A stretch of 64,000 nucleotides of DNA from Pteria penguin (lineage: Eukaryota > Mollusca > Bivalvia > Pterioida > Pteriidae), in contig CM068593.1 in NCBI GenBank assembly GCA_035048485.1, positions 2,615,035 through 2,679,034 on the forward strand. Direction: 5' to 3'. Below, piece by piece: positions 8,728-20,160 of this stretch (position 1 is its first letter; each line of letters opens with the position of its first letter). The notes under the pieces are model-generated. The model saw only the letters and a program-made list of their open reading frames with translations, had not been told where the DNA came from and did not search any database. A program made the position numbers and the translations under genes.

Positions 8728-10430
8728 ATGTAAAGATGATGGATAAATCCAAACCACAAGTCCAAAAATCATAAAACCAGAGGACATACAAAATCAGTGA
8801 AAATGAAAAACAAATGGAAAATAACAAAATATGTCTACTTGAAGAGCATATGTGAACCCCTGTCATGGAGTGAGATCAGGTTCCCGGGGAGAGTGAGCAT
8901 CTCCTGCTTGCTAGCAACACCCGCCACATATACCCAGTAGAAAGAGTCAAATCGTGTAAATTCCATATGTATTTATATATGGAGAAGTCGAAGTAGGTAA
9001 CCTTCTAGTATAGAAGGTGTCAAATCTGTGTAAAATGATCAGAATCGGTCTCAGTCCAGAATATCATTTAAAAGTCTGGATAACGAGATATCATATGGAG
9101 TAATAAGAGTCTCGTAACGACCATAGAATTTCCTCAGTGACGTTGCTACTCTAGCACATATAGACCCTGGTTGAGCAGCTTAACTGAATGTCGCCTAGCC
9201 CTCAGAACAAAGTCACTGTAATTTAAAAATGCTCTGGAATAACGTATTAACTGAGATATGAATACGTCGTATGCGGCGATGATGGAATGTTGCTACTTAT
9301 GAAAGGAAAATTTGTGATAGCGAAATTGAAATCGTCACGTTTGTCATAGAGTGAGGTGTTCAATTGACCATTAATGTCGAAAGACAACATAATATCTAAA
9401 TACGAAGTAGAATTACTACTTTCTGTGGTTTCTTTGACCTCAAGTTCACTTGGATAGATGATGCTAAGGTAATCCGCGAATGAAGGATTATTAATTGAAA
9501 GTAAGTCATCTATATATCTGTAAGTAAAATTGAAGCCAAGAGCCAATTGTTTTTTTTTCCTTGCGAAAGCAAAGACTGAATGAATTCAGCTTCGTATGAG
9601 TAAAGGAATATGTCAGCCAGAAGCGGAGCACAATTAGTGCCCATTGGAATGCCGACAATTTGTTGAAAAACCTTACCTCAAAACACCACAAAAATGTTAT
9701 CGATAAGAAAGTTCAACATCTGGATGACAGCTGTTTCAGTGTATTTCTTTTTGGAATCAGAATTTTCCCTAACAAAGTAAGTTTTATCGTCGCCTATTAC
9801 TATATATTTGAATTTGCGGCTTCCGTTTTTATTAGTAAATGCATTTTGAATAATTTCCGCTAATCTGTCTTTTAATTTCTGATGAGGGATCGTTGTGTAA
9901 AGAGTCGAAAAGTCAAAAGACTTGATAGAGTGAATTTTAGTAAAACTTTTTGATTCTAGATTTTCTAACAACTCTTTTGAATTTTTAAGGATCCACATTT
10001 GATTAATTCCATTTCTGGAATATACTGTTTGGCAATATCTATGAAGGCCAGATTTAATTTCTGATAATATTTTTGTGAGTAGCATCGATACAGATTTTGT
10101 GGAACACTTCGAGGAGCCAGCGATTAAGCGTTGTTTGTAAGGATTTTTATTCATTTTTTGAATGCAGTACAAATATGGAAGTTCTAAATTTAATTTATTT
10201 GAGTCAATACCAAACGTATTGAGGACAGATTTATGATCCTCGAGTACTTCCGAAACCGAAAAGTTCGTGAGAGTATAAATAGGATTTCCTGGAGCTGAAT
10301 TTAATCCCAATTCTTTCACTAGGCTGTCAAAGTAATATTTCTTACAAGTAAATGTATAATTATTGGATGCTTTATCTGCTGGTGTAATGATATAATGTTC
10401 TTGGAGGAAGGTAAGTTATGGAAGGAAGGT
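8728..10430 (-). mobile_element. Penelope-like retroelement, 5'-truncated, nested in the gypsy element
   Basis: It starts at about 10430 inside an RT frame (…ADKASNN…, typical of the start of Penelope-like RTs) and ends at 8728 with ...ATCATCTTTACAT. The 3' ~335 bp (9062-8728) match 27267-27605, which ends at the same sequence. There the next bases belong to the LINE and here to gypsy, so this is the true 3' end. The tail contains a perfect 8-bp stem (ACCTTCTA/TAGAAGGT). No long target duplication is obvious. Confidence 0.8.
9060..10400 (-). pseudogene. Penelope-like reverse transcriptase (broken)
   Basis: Minus-strand frames give the RT palm in order: PADKASNN, an SFDFSTLYTTIPHQKL motif A with its Asp, IPMGTNCAPLLADIFLY (motif B region), YRYIDDLL (motif C with both Asp), then LYDKRDDFNF and a conserved tail. 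Three breaks are visible: a TGA in the frame near 9675 at a place where relatives have Gly, a frameshift in a run of eight or nine A (plus-strand T run at 9550-9558), and a frameshift just after the serine-rich segment near 9250. The catalytic residues themselves are intact, so inactivation is probably recent. No GIY-YIG endonuclease segment is present. Confidence 0.75.
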
Positions 10431-10768
10431 AAGTATAATTGCTATCAGGTACAACAAGAATGGGGAAAAGTGTTGAAGCTGAAGTTTGAGGAAGTCCAGA
10501 TGAAGTAATTGTAGCTTCAATGTATCCACTATAGGGTAATATTCCACCATCCGCACACTCAATGTGTAAAATATCATTTATTGGATTAAGTGGTAGATAC
10601 TGGAGATGATGTTGATGAAATGACTCACTAACAGTCGAAACAGTAGACCCTGTATCTAAAAGTGATGTAACTTCCTTACCATCAATGGATATTGTAACTT
10701 CAGATGCATTCCCAACCAAAGATGTTTGTTGTTGATACCTGGAACTAGGGCGGGAACCTTCTGTATGA
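10431..10768 (-). pseudogene. Gypsy aspartic protease (interrupted)
   Basis: The frame contains SLLDTGSTVSTVS, the D-T/S-G catalytic motif of retropepsins, with a downstream ILPYSGYIEA block. It reaches FPILVVPDSNY and is then cut by the Penelope junction near 10430; its continuation is at 8727. The protease would have matured the Gag-Pol polyprotein. The catalytic Asp is intact. Confidence 0.8.
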
Positions 10769-10769
10769 C

Positions 10770-11982
10770 CTAACGTCTGTCCCCCGACGCAGGTCTGTTG
10801 AAGTTTAACGGGTTACGTCTATGATCTAAAATAACTCTGCATTCTAGCTGAAGGTGACCGGATTGTCCACACCTATAACACACTGGTTCCTCCGTGAAAG
10901 TATCATATGAATCAGGTCTAGGATAAACATATGATTCCTCTCCATCTCTGTAGTTTCTCTGTTGTCTATTTTTTCTATTATGATGACCTCTCTGCTGCTG
11001 TTTATGTCCACCTCTGTATAGCTGTTTCTGTCTATCATTGGTATGATGGCTCTCTTTCTGTTTGTCCTTCTCCATTTGTGTAACCTTGGTAGTTAATTGC
11101 TGGATCATACCTTTTAACTCCTGTAGTTCACTGGGTTGGCTTGTTGCATCATCAGATGTAGGGATGGCCATGTTGGCTTGAGCTTTCTTGTTGTTATGCT
11201 CCCTTTCCATAAGTCTAACTTCTTTACGCAAATCGTCAAAATCTGTCAAACGGTCATACTTGTATCCACTGACATCCTGTAACCATTGATGTAGACCGTT
11301 CCAATATCTGGATCGTAGCTTGTCGTTGGCCTCTCCCCTACTCATCACACCTTTTACCACTGCTTTTGCAGAATATCTCCTCCAATCTGCAGCTCCATGC
11401 CATACTATCTTCATCTTTCTTCTGCTTGGCACTATAAAATTCTTCTAAAATCCTTTCACCTCTCTCCATAGTCCCGAATACCCTTTCCATTTTATCTAAT
11501 ATGGCAGTGACTGATGCTTCTGGACCAAGACGCATGGCAACTTTGCCGGCATCTCCTCGCAATGAACGACGGATGGCTTGCGCTATACTACTCTCTGTGT
11601 ACTTCTCTTTTATGAGGCAGTCTATTTCGTACTTCCACAAGTCATATGATGTATCCTGCTTACTATTGTCACCGCTGAAGCATGATAGTTTAGGTATGTA
11701 ATGGCTCTGTATTTTGGATATTGATACGAATGTAGCATCATTGCTTGGCTCGTGTTTAATGGTAGACTGTGGAGATGTCTTATCAGGGTTAGTATCCTTC
11801 ATCTGAGCAACATGATCTATCATCCACTTCTTCATGTCTTCAGCACTGTCTGCTTTTGGTCTCACTTTCATTTCCTTGAATGCAGCGGCAATGGTCTCTA
11901 TTTCTTCTTTAGATAAATCCTCTGCCATGATTTCTTTGTTTGTTTCAGCAATGTACACAATTTTTTTCAATAATATTTGCAA
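10770..11982 (-). pseudogene. Gypsy gag (capsid and nucleocapsid, one frameshift)
   Basis: Two overlapping minus-strand frames make one gag. The first (11982 to about 11390) carries an acidic helical N-terminus and a capsid-like region with YIPKLSCFSGDNSKQDTSYD and LWKYEIDCLI. The second continues with AVVKGVMSRGEAND and a basic coiled region, and ends in a CYRCGQSGHLQLEC zinc knuckle (C-x2-C-x4-H-x4-C). The frame changes near 11380-11400, around a TATTCTGCAAAA stretch, so one base has been gained or lost. The likely start is the second methionine (MAEDLSKEE, near 11929). The protein would coat the RNA and form the particle. Confidence 0.8.
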
Positions 11983-12961
11983 TATTGATTTGGAAAGTTT
12001 AAAAGTAATATAATCAAAAATGCAAAATATTTGAATGCATATGAAACAAATAATTTGCTTTCAATAAAGTGACTCAATTTAAGCTGATAAGGTATGAAAT
12101 TGAACTTCAACTTTGCAAAATTCTATGTATATCAAGCTAAACTGTTGTCAAAATAAACAAATATTGACGAAAACTAAGAAGGATAATTCATATATGAAAA
12201 CTTTAAAAAATTTAAGGTAAATCACCCAAAATCTAAGATGAATAACTTTAAGTGACTATAAATGCAATGAGGATAACTGTACTCAAAGGAATTTTCAAAA
12301 ATTAATTTAAAGATTAATAACTCATATTCAAGAACAGTAACTCCTGTTGGAACCTAATGGTGAAGTAATCACATGCACAAATATTGTGTTCAATAAAGCA
12401 TGAAAAATTTTCAAACAGTACTCATACTCAGGTGACTCAAAATGTCATAAATCTACACAAAATATCCAAAGTTATGATACTATCATTAACATGACAATCT
12501 GTAGGTAAAGTATGGCAAGATAATAGTACTTCATCAATATACGATGCACAATGTGGCAGGTAAGTTCATGAATTCATGTAAAAGAACATTAAAGTCAATG
12601 AATTCATACAAAAGAGAATATAATGTCAATGTATGGTACAGGAGGTAGCAGCATCACATAGGCGTAGTCGCTCTTTGGGTAGTATGCAGGTATAGGTATA
12701 CATGGAATAAGAGTATAGTCAGTATAGCATCTATCTCTATTACTGGCACACGAAGGCATATGGTATGGCACCAATGTAACGCACTATAGAGTGTCAATAC
12801 TATCACAGATAAATTTGGCTCAACTCATCAGGTACATGTATATGCAATAGTAAAGTAAATTCAATGTTTATGAGTAATACTCATCACAAGTGTGGCAGGT
12901 ATTATCATATGGACTGGCATTCCTCTGGTAAGTTGATATCCTGGTAATTCAACAGTCAGTC
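11983..12961 (-). other. Gypsy leader between primer-binding site and gag
   Basis: This is about 970 nt of AT-rich, stop-rich sequence. It lies where the untranslated leader of the element should be. Confidence 0.5.
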
Positions 12962-12979
12962 GTCCCCACGTGGGCTCCA
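12962..12979 (-). promoter_or_regulatory. Primer-binding site of the gypsy element (18 nt)
   Basis: On the minus strand it reads TGGAGCCCACGTGGGGAC, starting one base after the 5' LTR. TGG is complementary to the CCA end of a tRNA, and the length is 18 nt, the classic primer length. The implied tRNA has a U discriminator and an acceptor 3' strand CGUGGGC; I do not assign the amino acid. The same 18 nt recur at 6253-6270. Confidence 0.8.
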
Positions 12980-12980
12980 A

Positions 12981-13669
12981 TGTTGTAGTGGTCAAATATG
13001 ACAAAAGTAGTCTAGGTTCATGATTTTATTCCAGATAATATAAACAGTCCTGGAAATTTATAATAACAATAATAAATACAAAATAAAATTACAGTATCAA
13101 AACATATATGAAATTATACAGTTTCCCAAAATATATCTCTATGAAAAATATAATTCATTCCTCAAAATTACACAATTAGAAATCACAAAAATATGATTAT
13201 CAAACAGAAAATCACACATTCAAACAATGATTAATTCAATAATAATTTACACAACAATTACCTGTATATGATACAAGGCTCTTGTGAAAAATTTACATCA
13301 GAAGGCAAACAGTCAATAGATGATTTAAGATGAAAATTACAAATCTCTTCTTATGAAAATAAACATGTCTTCACTCTAAGAAATAACAATGACCACTGAC
13401 TATAAATTGGTGGGAAAAAATATAACCAATGAAAAGAGTTTTAAAGTTGAATTATGCTTGACCAATGACATGTAATGTTATACAATAACTGACCTCAGTG
13501 ATGTCATATTTGTTCCTGTTATCAAAATAGAAAAGTATGTGGGGAAAGTCCCTTCAGATCTAAAAATGGATCAAAATAGTAAGTATTATTAAAGAACAAT
13601 ACAATACATGAAAATACAAATAAATACCCTGATATTTATTACAAACATGTAATAAATCACTCTACTACA
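12981..13669 (-). repeat. 5' LTR of the gypsy element (689 bp)
   Basis: On the minus strand it begins TGTAGTAGAG and ends CCACTACAACA, so it has TG...CA ends inside a short imperfect inverted repeat. The stub at 6272-6346 is the matching end of the 3' LTR. It is AT-rich throughout. No target duplication can be checked, because the other end of the element is rearranged. Confidence 0.75.
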
Positions 13670-15640
13670 ATATCTCAAAAGATAAGAGGGGTAAAAGTTT
13701 AAAAATGTTTTAAATATGTGACCTTGATGAAAACATTAGTTTGGACAGACCCACAGACATGGATGGATATACCAATGTATAGCCGAAAGACATCTACTTT
13801 TACTGTAATGTAAAAATATTGAAACACCGCTTAATAGTTTACACAATTATACAAAACCACTACAAATGTTGGTAAATGAAATTCTGTATTTTTAACACGT
13901 ATCTTATTACAAATTGACAGTAACACCTTACAGAAAAAAAAAAAACAAAACAAAAAAAAAAAAAAAAAAAAAAAAAATAAAAAAAAAAAAAATAAAAACA
14001 ATGTACAATAATTTGCATAAATCTTCCTAAATAAGTCAAGGTATTAGAGTTACAAAGGCAAAATTAATATGTTTTTTTTTCAGTAAAATTTACACAAAGC
14101 AATAAACGATATTTGACCTTTGATCCTTTGCCACAACATCGAATATTTCACCTGAAGCAAATGCATTATTAAAATGAATTATAAAACAATCATAAAATGT
14201 TCATATATATAAACTTATTCTTTGGTACATCGATCGAATGCATTGGAATTCTGTAAAACAGCAAACATCATACCTTGCAGTCTGCACCGTGGTAGGAAAC
14301 AATAAATAACCTTTTATGTACGGCTATTTATAAAATTTAGAGTAAAAACTGAATTATTAATTCCAAAAACATCACAGTACCAAAACAGGTAAGGATTAAT
14401 TGAAAATCAATTAAAGTGTAGCAAAAATGTTAAAAGAAAAATCATTTACAGTCATTATACAGATAAAAAATGTCTCACTAAAATAGCATGTATATATCGG
14501 AGAGTAACTCAAAAAGATCTTAAAATGTACAAGAAAATAATTTGGCACCTATTTCATACAAATGATTAACAGAATTCAATTACTTTATACTGCAGGTAAG
14601 AAAATAAATAATGTTACAATGAAAACCAAAATGCTGACATGTTTGTATCACAACTAAACTTTAAAACAAGATATATAAAAATACTGCATATTGCAACTGA
14701 ACAAGTAAACAATGTTACAATAAAAATTAGTATTTCAAAATACTGACTAGGACTGTATCATAACAAATTTCAGACATAAATTAAGAAAAAAAAAATCAAA
14801 ACAAAAATAATTTGGCACCTATTTCATATAAACAATGAAACCTGAAACTGAATTTAAATACTATATACTGCAGATACAAAATTAAACAGTGTTACAATAA
14901 AAATCAGTTTTCTGATAAAAATTATTTTATCATTATTATATATGTTGCTTTAAGAGTAAGACTATAGATATATTGTGATTTCCCAAAAGCTAACTTCTGA
15001 AAGAATAAACGTTTAATTGTTACAATCTATCTTATGAACCGGCCGTACAAAGACTATCAGCAAAAGAGTAATTGCCATTCAGTTAGCACAGACGTATAAA
15101 AAAGAAATTCAGTTAACAGTACAACCAGAGAAAACCTCCACATTTTGTGACATATATTGTCAAAATATAGCCTTTACCAATTTCTATGGGCTAAAACTAG
15201 TTATCCTGAATAATCCTGGATTTAAAAAAAAGCGTCACCTTCTATACCTTAATATATTGAAATTCTGCTGAAAGACAAAAAACGTCAAGAACACTATATG
15301 ACATTTTTATACCTGATAATAACACAGAGCCAATATTTGAGCAAAAATGGGAATCTAAAATAAATTATGATTTGATAAATTGGAAAGCTTGTAAAAGTAA
15401 TTTGTTCAAAACAACACCTGACACTATATAAACTTATCTGGCTTCAATATAGAATTATTGTGACAAATTCACATCTATACAAAATGAAAACAACAAAAGC
15501 ATCGATGCACAATACGCCTGTTAGGTTTTTAACAGCCCACCCCACCCCCCATAGAGTGAGAAATTTGTCAACTATAAACACGACAACTCTTAAATTTTAT
15601 CTGCAACTGACAGTAAATAAGCAGAAACTGAATTATTGTA
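13670..15640. other. AT-rich intergenic DNA with an A-run and a ~270-bp diverged tandem repeat
   Basis: An A-rich run lies at 13934-13996. Around 14535-14900 the block AATAATTTGGCACCTATTTC occurs at about 14537 and 14806, and an 'atactgcag..aa' block occurs at about 14590 and 14868. This indicates roughly 2.3 diverged copies of a ~270-bp unit. No coding frame is convincing. Confidence 0.45.
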
Positions 15641-15960
15641 AATTTTCAACTCCAAGGGGCATAACTCTGCCTAAATTTTTTAACGTAACCAAATTCAAAC
15701 TTGCCCTGCATTTTCTGGCGACACATCTATTTACCAAATTTCAATTGAAAATGTTAACATGATAAGTGGAAACTAAGAATCATAGGAAAGTCCAAGGGGC
15801 ATAGCACTGTTGAAAATTATTTGACTGGAACCAATTCAAACTTGACTTGCATATTCTAACCACACACCTATTTACCAAATTTCATTAAAAAATTCCCATG
15901 TATGATGGGGAAAATGAGCGGAAAGTGTGTCAGAGACCTGGAAGGACATCGTCATACCAT
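15641..15960 (+). repeat. Degenerate ~145-bp tandem repeat ('aaggggcata' family)
   Basis: Two units begin near 15651 (CCAAGGGGCATAACTC) and 15792 (CCAAGGGGCATAGCAC). Each is followed by 'ttcaaacttg..ctgcat' and 'ctatttaccaaatttca'. A related single unit is at 18095-18235. I recognise this as a family common in molluscan genomes. Confidence 0.6.
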
Positions 15961-16009
15961 AAAATGTCTCGTTCTCAACCGACATGTAAACAAAAGGATC
16001 ATATCGCTC

Positions 16010-17190
16010 ACCTGAATACCTTCATACAAATTTCTAGACTATGATACATCTAAATTGTCTCAGTAAGCTTCTAACCTGACTAAGTTTGTAAAATGAGTGA
16101 ACACTTCCTTGACTAATTTTTGCCTCAGGTGGCGCCATCTATTTTCAGATTTGAGCAAATACAATCAAATTAAAAGAGGATCATAATTATTTCATCCTTC
16201 CCAGGTTTCATCCTTCTCCTTCATACAGTTCAGAAAATAAATTTGAAGCGTGAATAAATCCCTCTTTATTAAGCTTGTAACAATTAACAAAAATTTAAAA
16301 ATACCAGGAGAGATATTGAAAAAATTCTTTCAGTGTAAGATTCCTGACCAAAATCATGATTTGTGAAAAAAAATTGTCCAGAGTGGGACTTGAACTCACA
16401 AAACATCCTTCAGATTTTGAAAAGTCATACATTTTATAGTCTTAAAAACTTCACACGTATTTGAAAATTGAGATATTGACAAAATCTGTGTACTGAGGCA
16501 TTGTTTACCCTTAATATGATTAAAGGAAACAAAATCAAAGCTTCAAATATCAAATTGTCCTGTTTTTGTATTTAAAATACTGTAAGTCCAAAGAGATGTC
16601 AAAAACGACAAAACTATTATTTCAGGGAGGATTAATAAACAACTACCCTTCTTCACAGACCCATCTTAAGCATTCAATTTGTCTCTGTATTCACATGGTC
16701 TGAAGAAGAAGCAAGTCAGATAGAGGTAACTTCCAGAACTTACTTTTGTCTATGGTGGCGCCCCCTATCAAGGGATCTTGTCACAAACATCAACATTTGT
16801 CAGGAATCATGAATACTTCATGCATGCTAAGTTTCATCAAAATCCTTTCAGGGGTTCTCAGGTAAAAGTTGAAAATGTGCAAAAAATTATCAACCCCCCT
16901 TTTATAAAAAGTCTTAACAAAATTCATTAAAAATAAAAAAAAAATGAGATACTGAAAAAATTTCTTCGCAGAAGCATTCCTTACCATAAAAAATGATTAA
17001 AAGAAACCAAATCAAGACTAAAGGGAAAAATAACTCTTTTCTGCATTAAAATAACAGGGTCCAAAAATATGTCAAAAAACGTAAAACATTAGATTTCGGA
17101 ATGAAACCAAAAATAAAAACTCTTCTATGCATTCAGTTTGTTTTTTTATGACAATAACTCACTTGAGCATTCGGTTCAGGTGAGCTAAAA
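16010..17190 (+). repeat. Second copy of the ~477-bp tandem repeat family
   Basis: It shares ordered blocks with 76-1290: a 'ggtggcgcc' block, 'gttgaaaatgtg', 'gagatatt/actga.aaaattc', 'cttttctgcatt' and 'atgtcaaaaa.cg'. It ends at 17149-17190 with ACTCACTTGAGCATTCGGTT and CAGGTGAGCTAAAA, close to the ending at 1253-1290. Two units are visible inside it, so the tandem structure predates dispersal or is itself the mobile unit. Confidence 0.7.
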
Positions 17191-17613
17191 TGATCATGAT
17201 CATGGTATAAAATGTTAAAATTCCTTATTGATGGCTGCCACTGCTCCTAATATTCCTCTATCAATATTAGTGCTTTCACTCTCCCGATGGCCTACTTAAA
17301 TGTTCTGCATAAATATAAATGTTTTCCCATGGTTTTGGGTATGCCAAATTAAAGGCATATATGGTTGCCATTAAAGAGGCATATGCCTTAAAAAAACTGT
17401 CACATTTTATAATGGATACTCCATCTACAATGACATCAAAAGCATCAGAGTCCAGAGTCATCAGTCCCTCGCTGCACCCGATGCCTACTGAACAAAGTGC
17501 TCTTCCTTTCATCAAATATGATACTATTCTCTGGCTTTTCCTTAAAAAGCAAAGGCAACCCTGCAGATGCAACACAGTCATCAGCATCTGAAGAAGAAAA
17601 GTAGAACTCTAGA

Positions 17614-17626
17614 TAACATATTTACA
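17614..17626. repeat. Target-site duplication (tail side) of the SINE at 17627-17867
   Basis: TAACATATTTACA, identical to 17868-17880. Confidence 0.85.
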
Positions 17627-17867
17627 TTTTCATTGATTGACTCTTAGTTTTCGTCACGCCATGATTATTTCACGTGACAGCATCTACCTGGTGCCACGTA
17701 CACAAATTTTGACATTTTGACGCACCCGCCGGAAGCAGTGAGGTATCTGGCTTCGGTTTAAACTCTCTCATCCGCAAGACAGAACACCTGCGTGCCGTCG
17801 GCTGGACTCGAAGTCGGGACCTTTAGATCACGAGCCAATGCCTAAACCGACTGAGCTACGCAGGCTC
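17627..17867 (-). mobile_element. tRNA-derived SINE, minus strand
   Basis: On the minus strand it starts GAGCCTGCGTAGCTCAGTCG (A box TAGCTCAGTCGG) and has a B box ACTTCGAGTCC and the same body blocks as the SINE at 3945. It ends in an AATC-type tail. Perfect 13-bp target duplications flank it (17614-17626 and 17868-17880). The tRNA head differs from that of the 3945 copy, which suggests two subfamilies with different tRNA heads on one body. Confidence 0.85.
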
Positions 17868-17880
17868 TAACATATTTACA
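17868..17880. repeat. Target-site duplication (head side) of the SINE
   Basis: TAACATATTTACA, identical to 17614-17626. Confidence 0.85.
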
Positions 17881-18094
17881 CACTTGTTATATATGTACAT
17901 TTGTATTTACTGCATGCCAGGGATTTGGTTGGAACTCTATAAAATGCTCACAGTGAATATTATTCTTCATGTGTCATAGATGTTTTATTCCAGAATTGAT
18001 ACTATTCCATAAAGAAAATGTATAGTTACACCAAAAAACTAGATGTGTTGCGCCAAAACCAATGCCCAGTCGACAACCCTTACTAGACATTTTT

Positions 18095-18235
18095 TTTTTG
18101 TCAAGGGGCAATAACTCCTCGAATATAGGTCATACCATATCTTTGAACTTGACCTGCACCTTTCCATGATACACCTGTATACCAAATATCATTTGAATCC
18201 ATCCAAATTTCACAGAGTTATTGATGGGAAACCAA
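18095..18235 (+). repeat. Single unit of the 'caaggggcaataactc' family
   Basis: It has CAAGGGGCAATAACTCCTCG, then 'gaacttgacctgcac', 'gatacacctgtataccaaat' and 'catttgaat', in the same order as the units at 15641-15960. Confidence 0.6.
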
Positions 18236-18237
18236 CC

Positions 18238-18530
18238 CAGATAGCATGGGTACGTTGGCCGAACATTGGGCCAACAATGACACTTGCGTTGGCCCAACGT
18301 TGGCATATGACGTTGGCCCAATGTAATCTTGCTCATCGGCGCAACGTTGGTCCAACGTGTTGGCCCGACGTTGGGCCAACTGTGGAAATTGATTCTCCGA
18401 CGTTGGCCCAACGATGGTCCAACAAAGAGATCCCATATTATATCTACTACAGACGTTGGCCCATTGTTGGCCCGACAAAGTTACCCCAACTGAAATGTTC
18501 GTTGGCCATGCATTGGCCCAACAAAGATTG
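18238..18530. repeat. Palindromic short repeat cluster (CGTTGGCCCAACG type)
   Basis: At least ten matches to ACGTTGGCC/GGCCAACGT in both orientations occur in 290 bp, separated by variable 15-30 bp spacers. Because the core is self-complementary, open frames appear on both strands, but none is a real gene. The cluster begins after an 'acccagatagca' boundary, which suggests one side of a mobile element. Confidence 0.75.
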
Positions 18531-18899
18531 ATCTCATCCGTTGTCTTGCTCAGGTCAAATGCAGCTGGAGAATTCCTTTTAAGTCAACACTCCAATCCAT
18601 AAGGCAGCATATTGCAAACCTAAATCAATATCAGTTCTCAATGTATGCATTACAACATTGACTTTCGCTGTCTGCAGACATACAGTACAACAGAAAATCA
18701 TAAACTGACAGCAAATATGTGATGAAATCATAAACACTATCATAATAGATAACTTGAATTTTAAAAGTTAAGTTTGGTGTATGTTTTAATATCAAAATCA
18801 ATTATTAATTGGCACAATCGTGATTTATAAATGTTTAAAATATATACATATTCATAGTGTTATGCTACTTTCAACAACTGGTGAGTCACTATTTATTCA

Positions 18900-19140
18900 A
18901 TTCGATTTCCATCGTCTTCCGGGGTTTTTTTTTCCTGATCTCCTTTTCATTATTTTTCTTTCTTTTCTCTCCAACTCCCTCTCGATCTTCCGCATTTCTG
19001 AACGAGTCTACAAATGGTGCATATTTCTACATCGAAAGTTGACGAGTACAGCCTGTTTCCTGACTGCTTCTGTTGAAGAAAGAAAAAAGAGGAGTTACTG
19101 GCTCAGTTATCAGTTATCATGGAGCTATACAATAATATAA
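18900..19140 (+). repeat. Dispersed repeat shared with 2541-2660
   Basis: The right part (19079-19133) matches 2574-2640. The pyrimidine-rich left part (about 18900-18990) may belong to the same element but has no clear partner at 2541. Confidence 0.5.
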
Positions 19141-20160
19141 AAACATATAAAAACTATAAAAACATAATGTTTAAAAAATGCAGTAGGAATTTTACATAAC
19201 TGATTTTTCCGCAATTTGTCTTTGAGTAAATTGACCTAAACTACATACACAAATAATTACAGATTGTGCTAACTGTAAGTAATAGTCAAGGAAATCGCGA
19301 AGGTGTGTAAAACTACAGTGCTAAAAGAAAACAGGAAAACATGTAGCAGTTGCCAATCTAATGATCATGTGACCTACGACACCGTGCGATATCACGCGAC
19401 AATAAGTGTTTTAATATTCCGCCACGTACTATATGTATTTAATTAAATTTCAGCCGTGAAAGAAGTTTTTAGCCATGATTACAAGATAAAAATAACAGAA
19501 AAATTAAAATTATATTCTATAAAATCGATTTTGACAAAACATACCCATCTAGTAGAGCTAAGAGAAATCTACGTCCCTGATTTCAGTAATTCAGATGGAA
19601 AAAGTAGTTCTACTTGCTATAAAAATTCGCATGTAAATTTTTAAAATGGAGGAATGAATAAATACGTACCGAAATACTACTTACATTTTAAAGCTGCAAC
19701 AGGTTACACACTTAATTCAAGTCCAAAACTATCCAAAGTAGGAACTGCACGACAGAGTATACGTTCTATCCAGCAGAATTCAAAATTATGCGAGGGTGCG
19801 CCTCGCTCCATGCTGAGCACTACTGGCCGTTCCTTATCTGATGACCCGGTGATCGGCTAGTTTCAGTGAAAATATTACATAACGTATTTGCTGACCTATT
19901 TCTTAGTAGCCTCATCAGCAGAAGTACGCAAGATAACTGACGTATGCATATATGGAGGCAGAACAACGTTGTCCCCCCCCCCTTTTTTTTTTACAAAAGT
20001 TAAACAAAAAGTTAATATAAATAAATGTTTAAAAATAAATCAGTAAATATATCATACCGGTATGCAAATTGAATCGAATGGAAAGAAGACAATCAATACA
20101 GTTTATTTATGCAACATTATATAGCAGTTTCAGCACAATATCATACTTGCCTCTTGCTTG
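19141..20160. other. No recognised gene
   Basis: This is AT-rich DNA with C/T runs near 19974-19992. Short open frames at 19456-19860 show no recognisable domain. Confidence 0.35.

Larger units (their letters stand above)
6272..13669 (-). mobile_element. Degraded Ty3/gypsy LTR retrotransposon, minus strand, with a nested Penelope-like insertion
   Basis: The order on the minus strand is 5' LTR (13669-12981), primer-binding site, leader, gag with CCHC knuckle, aspartic protease, RT, RNase H, integrase and a 75-bp LTR stub. Protease, RT, RNase H, integrase is the Ty3/gypsy order. Breaks include frameshifts in gag and pol, a deletion between RNase H and integrase, loss of the integrase C-terminus together with most of the 3' LTR, and the 8728-10430 insertion. 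It cannot be autonomous. Confidence 0.9.

Noticed and set aside
18130..18602. Open frames on both strands rich in G-P-T and W-P-N
   Set aside because: Created by the self-complementary CGTTGGCC repeats.
19881..19926. Hammerhead-ribozyme-like core (CTGATGAG ... GAAA) on the minus strand
   Set aside because: The core words occur, but the bases between them do not form a convincing stem II, and no flanking stems close it. Worth a motif scan but not callable by eye.
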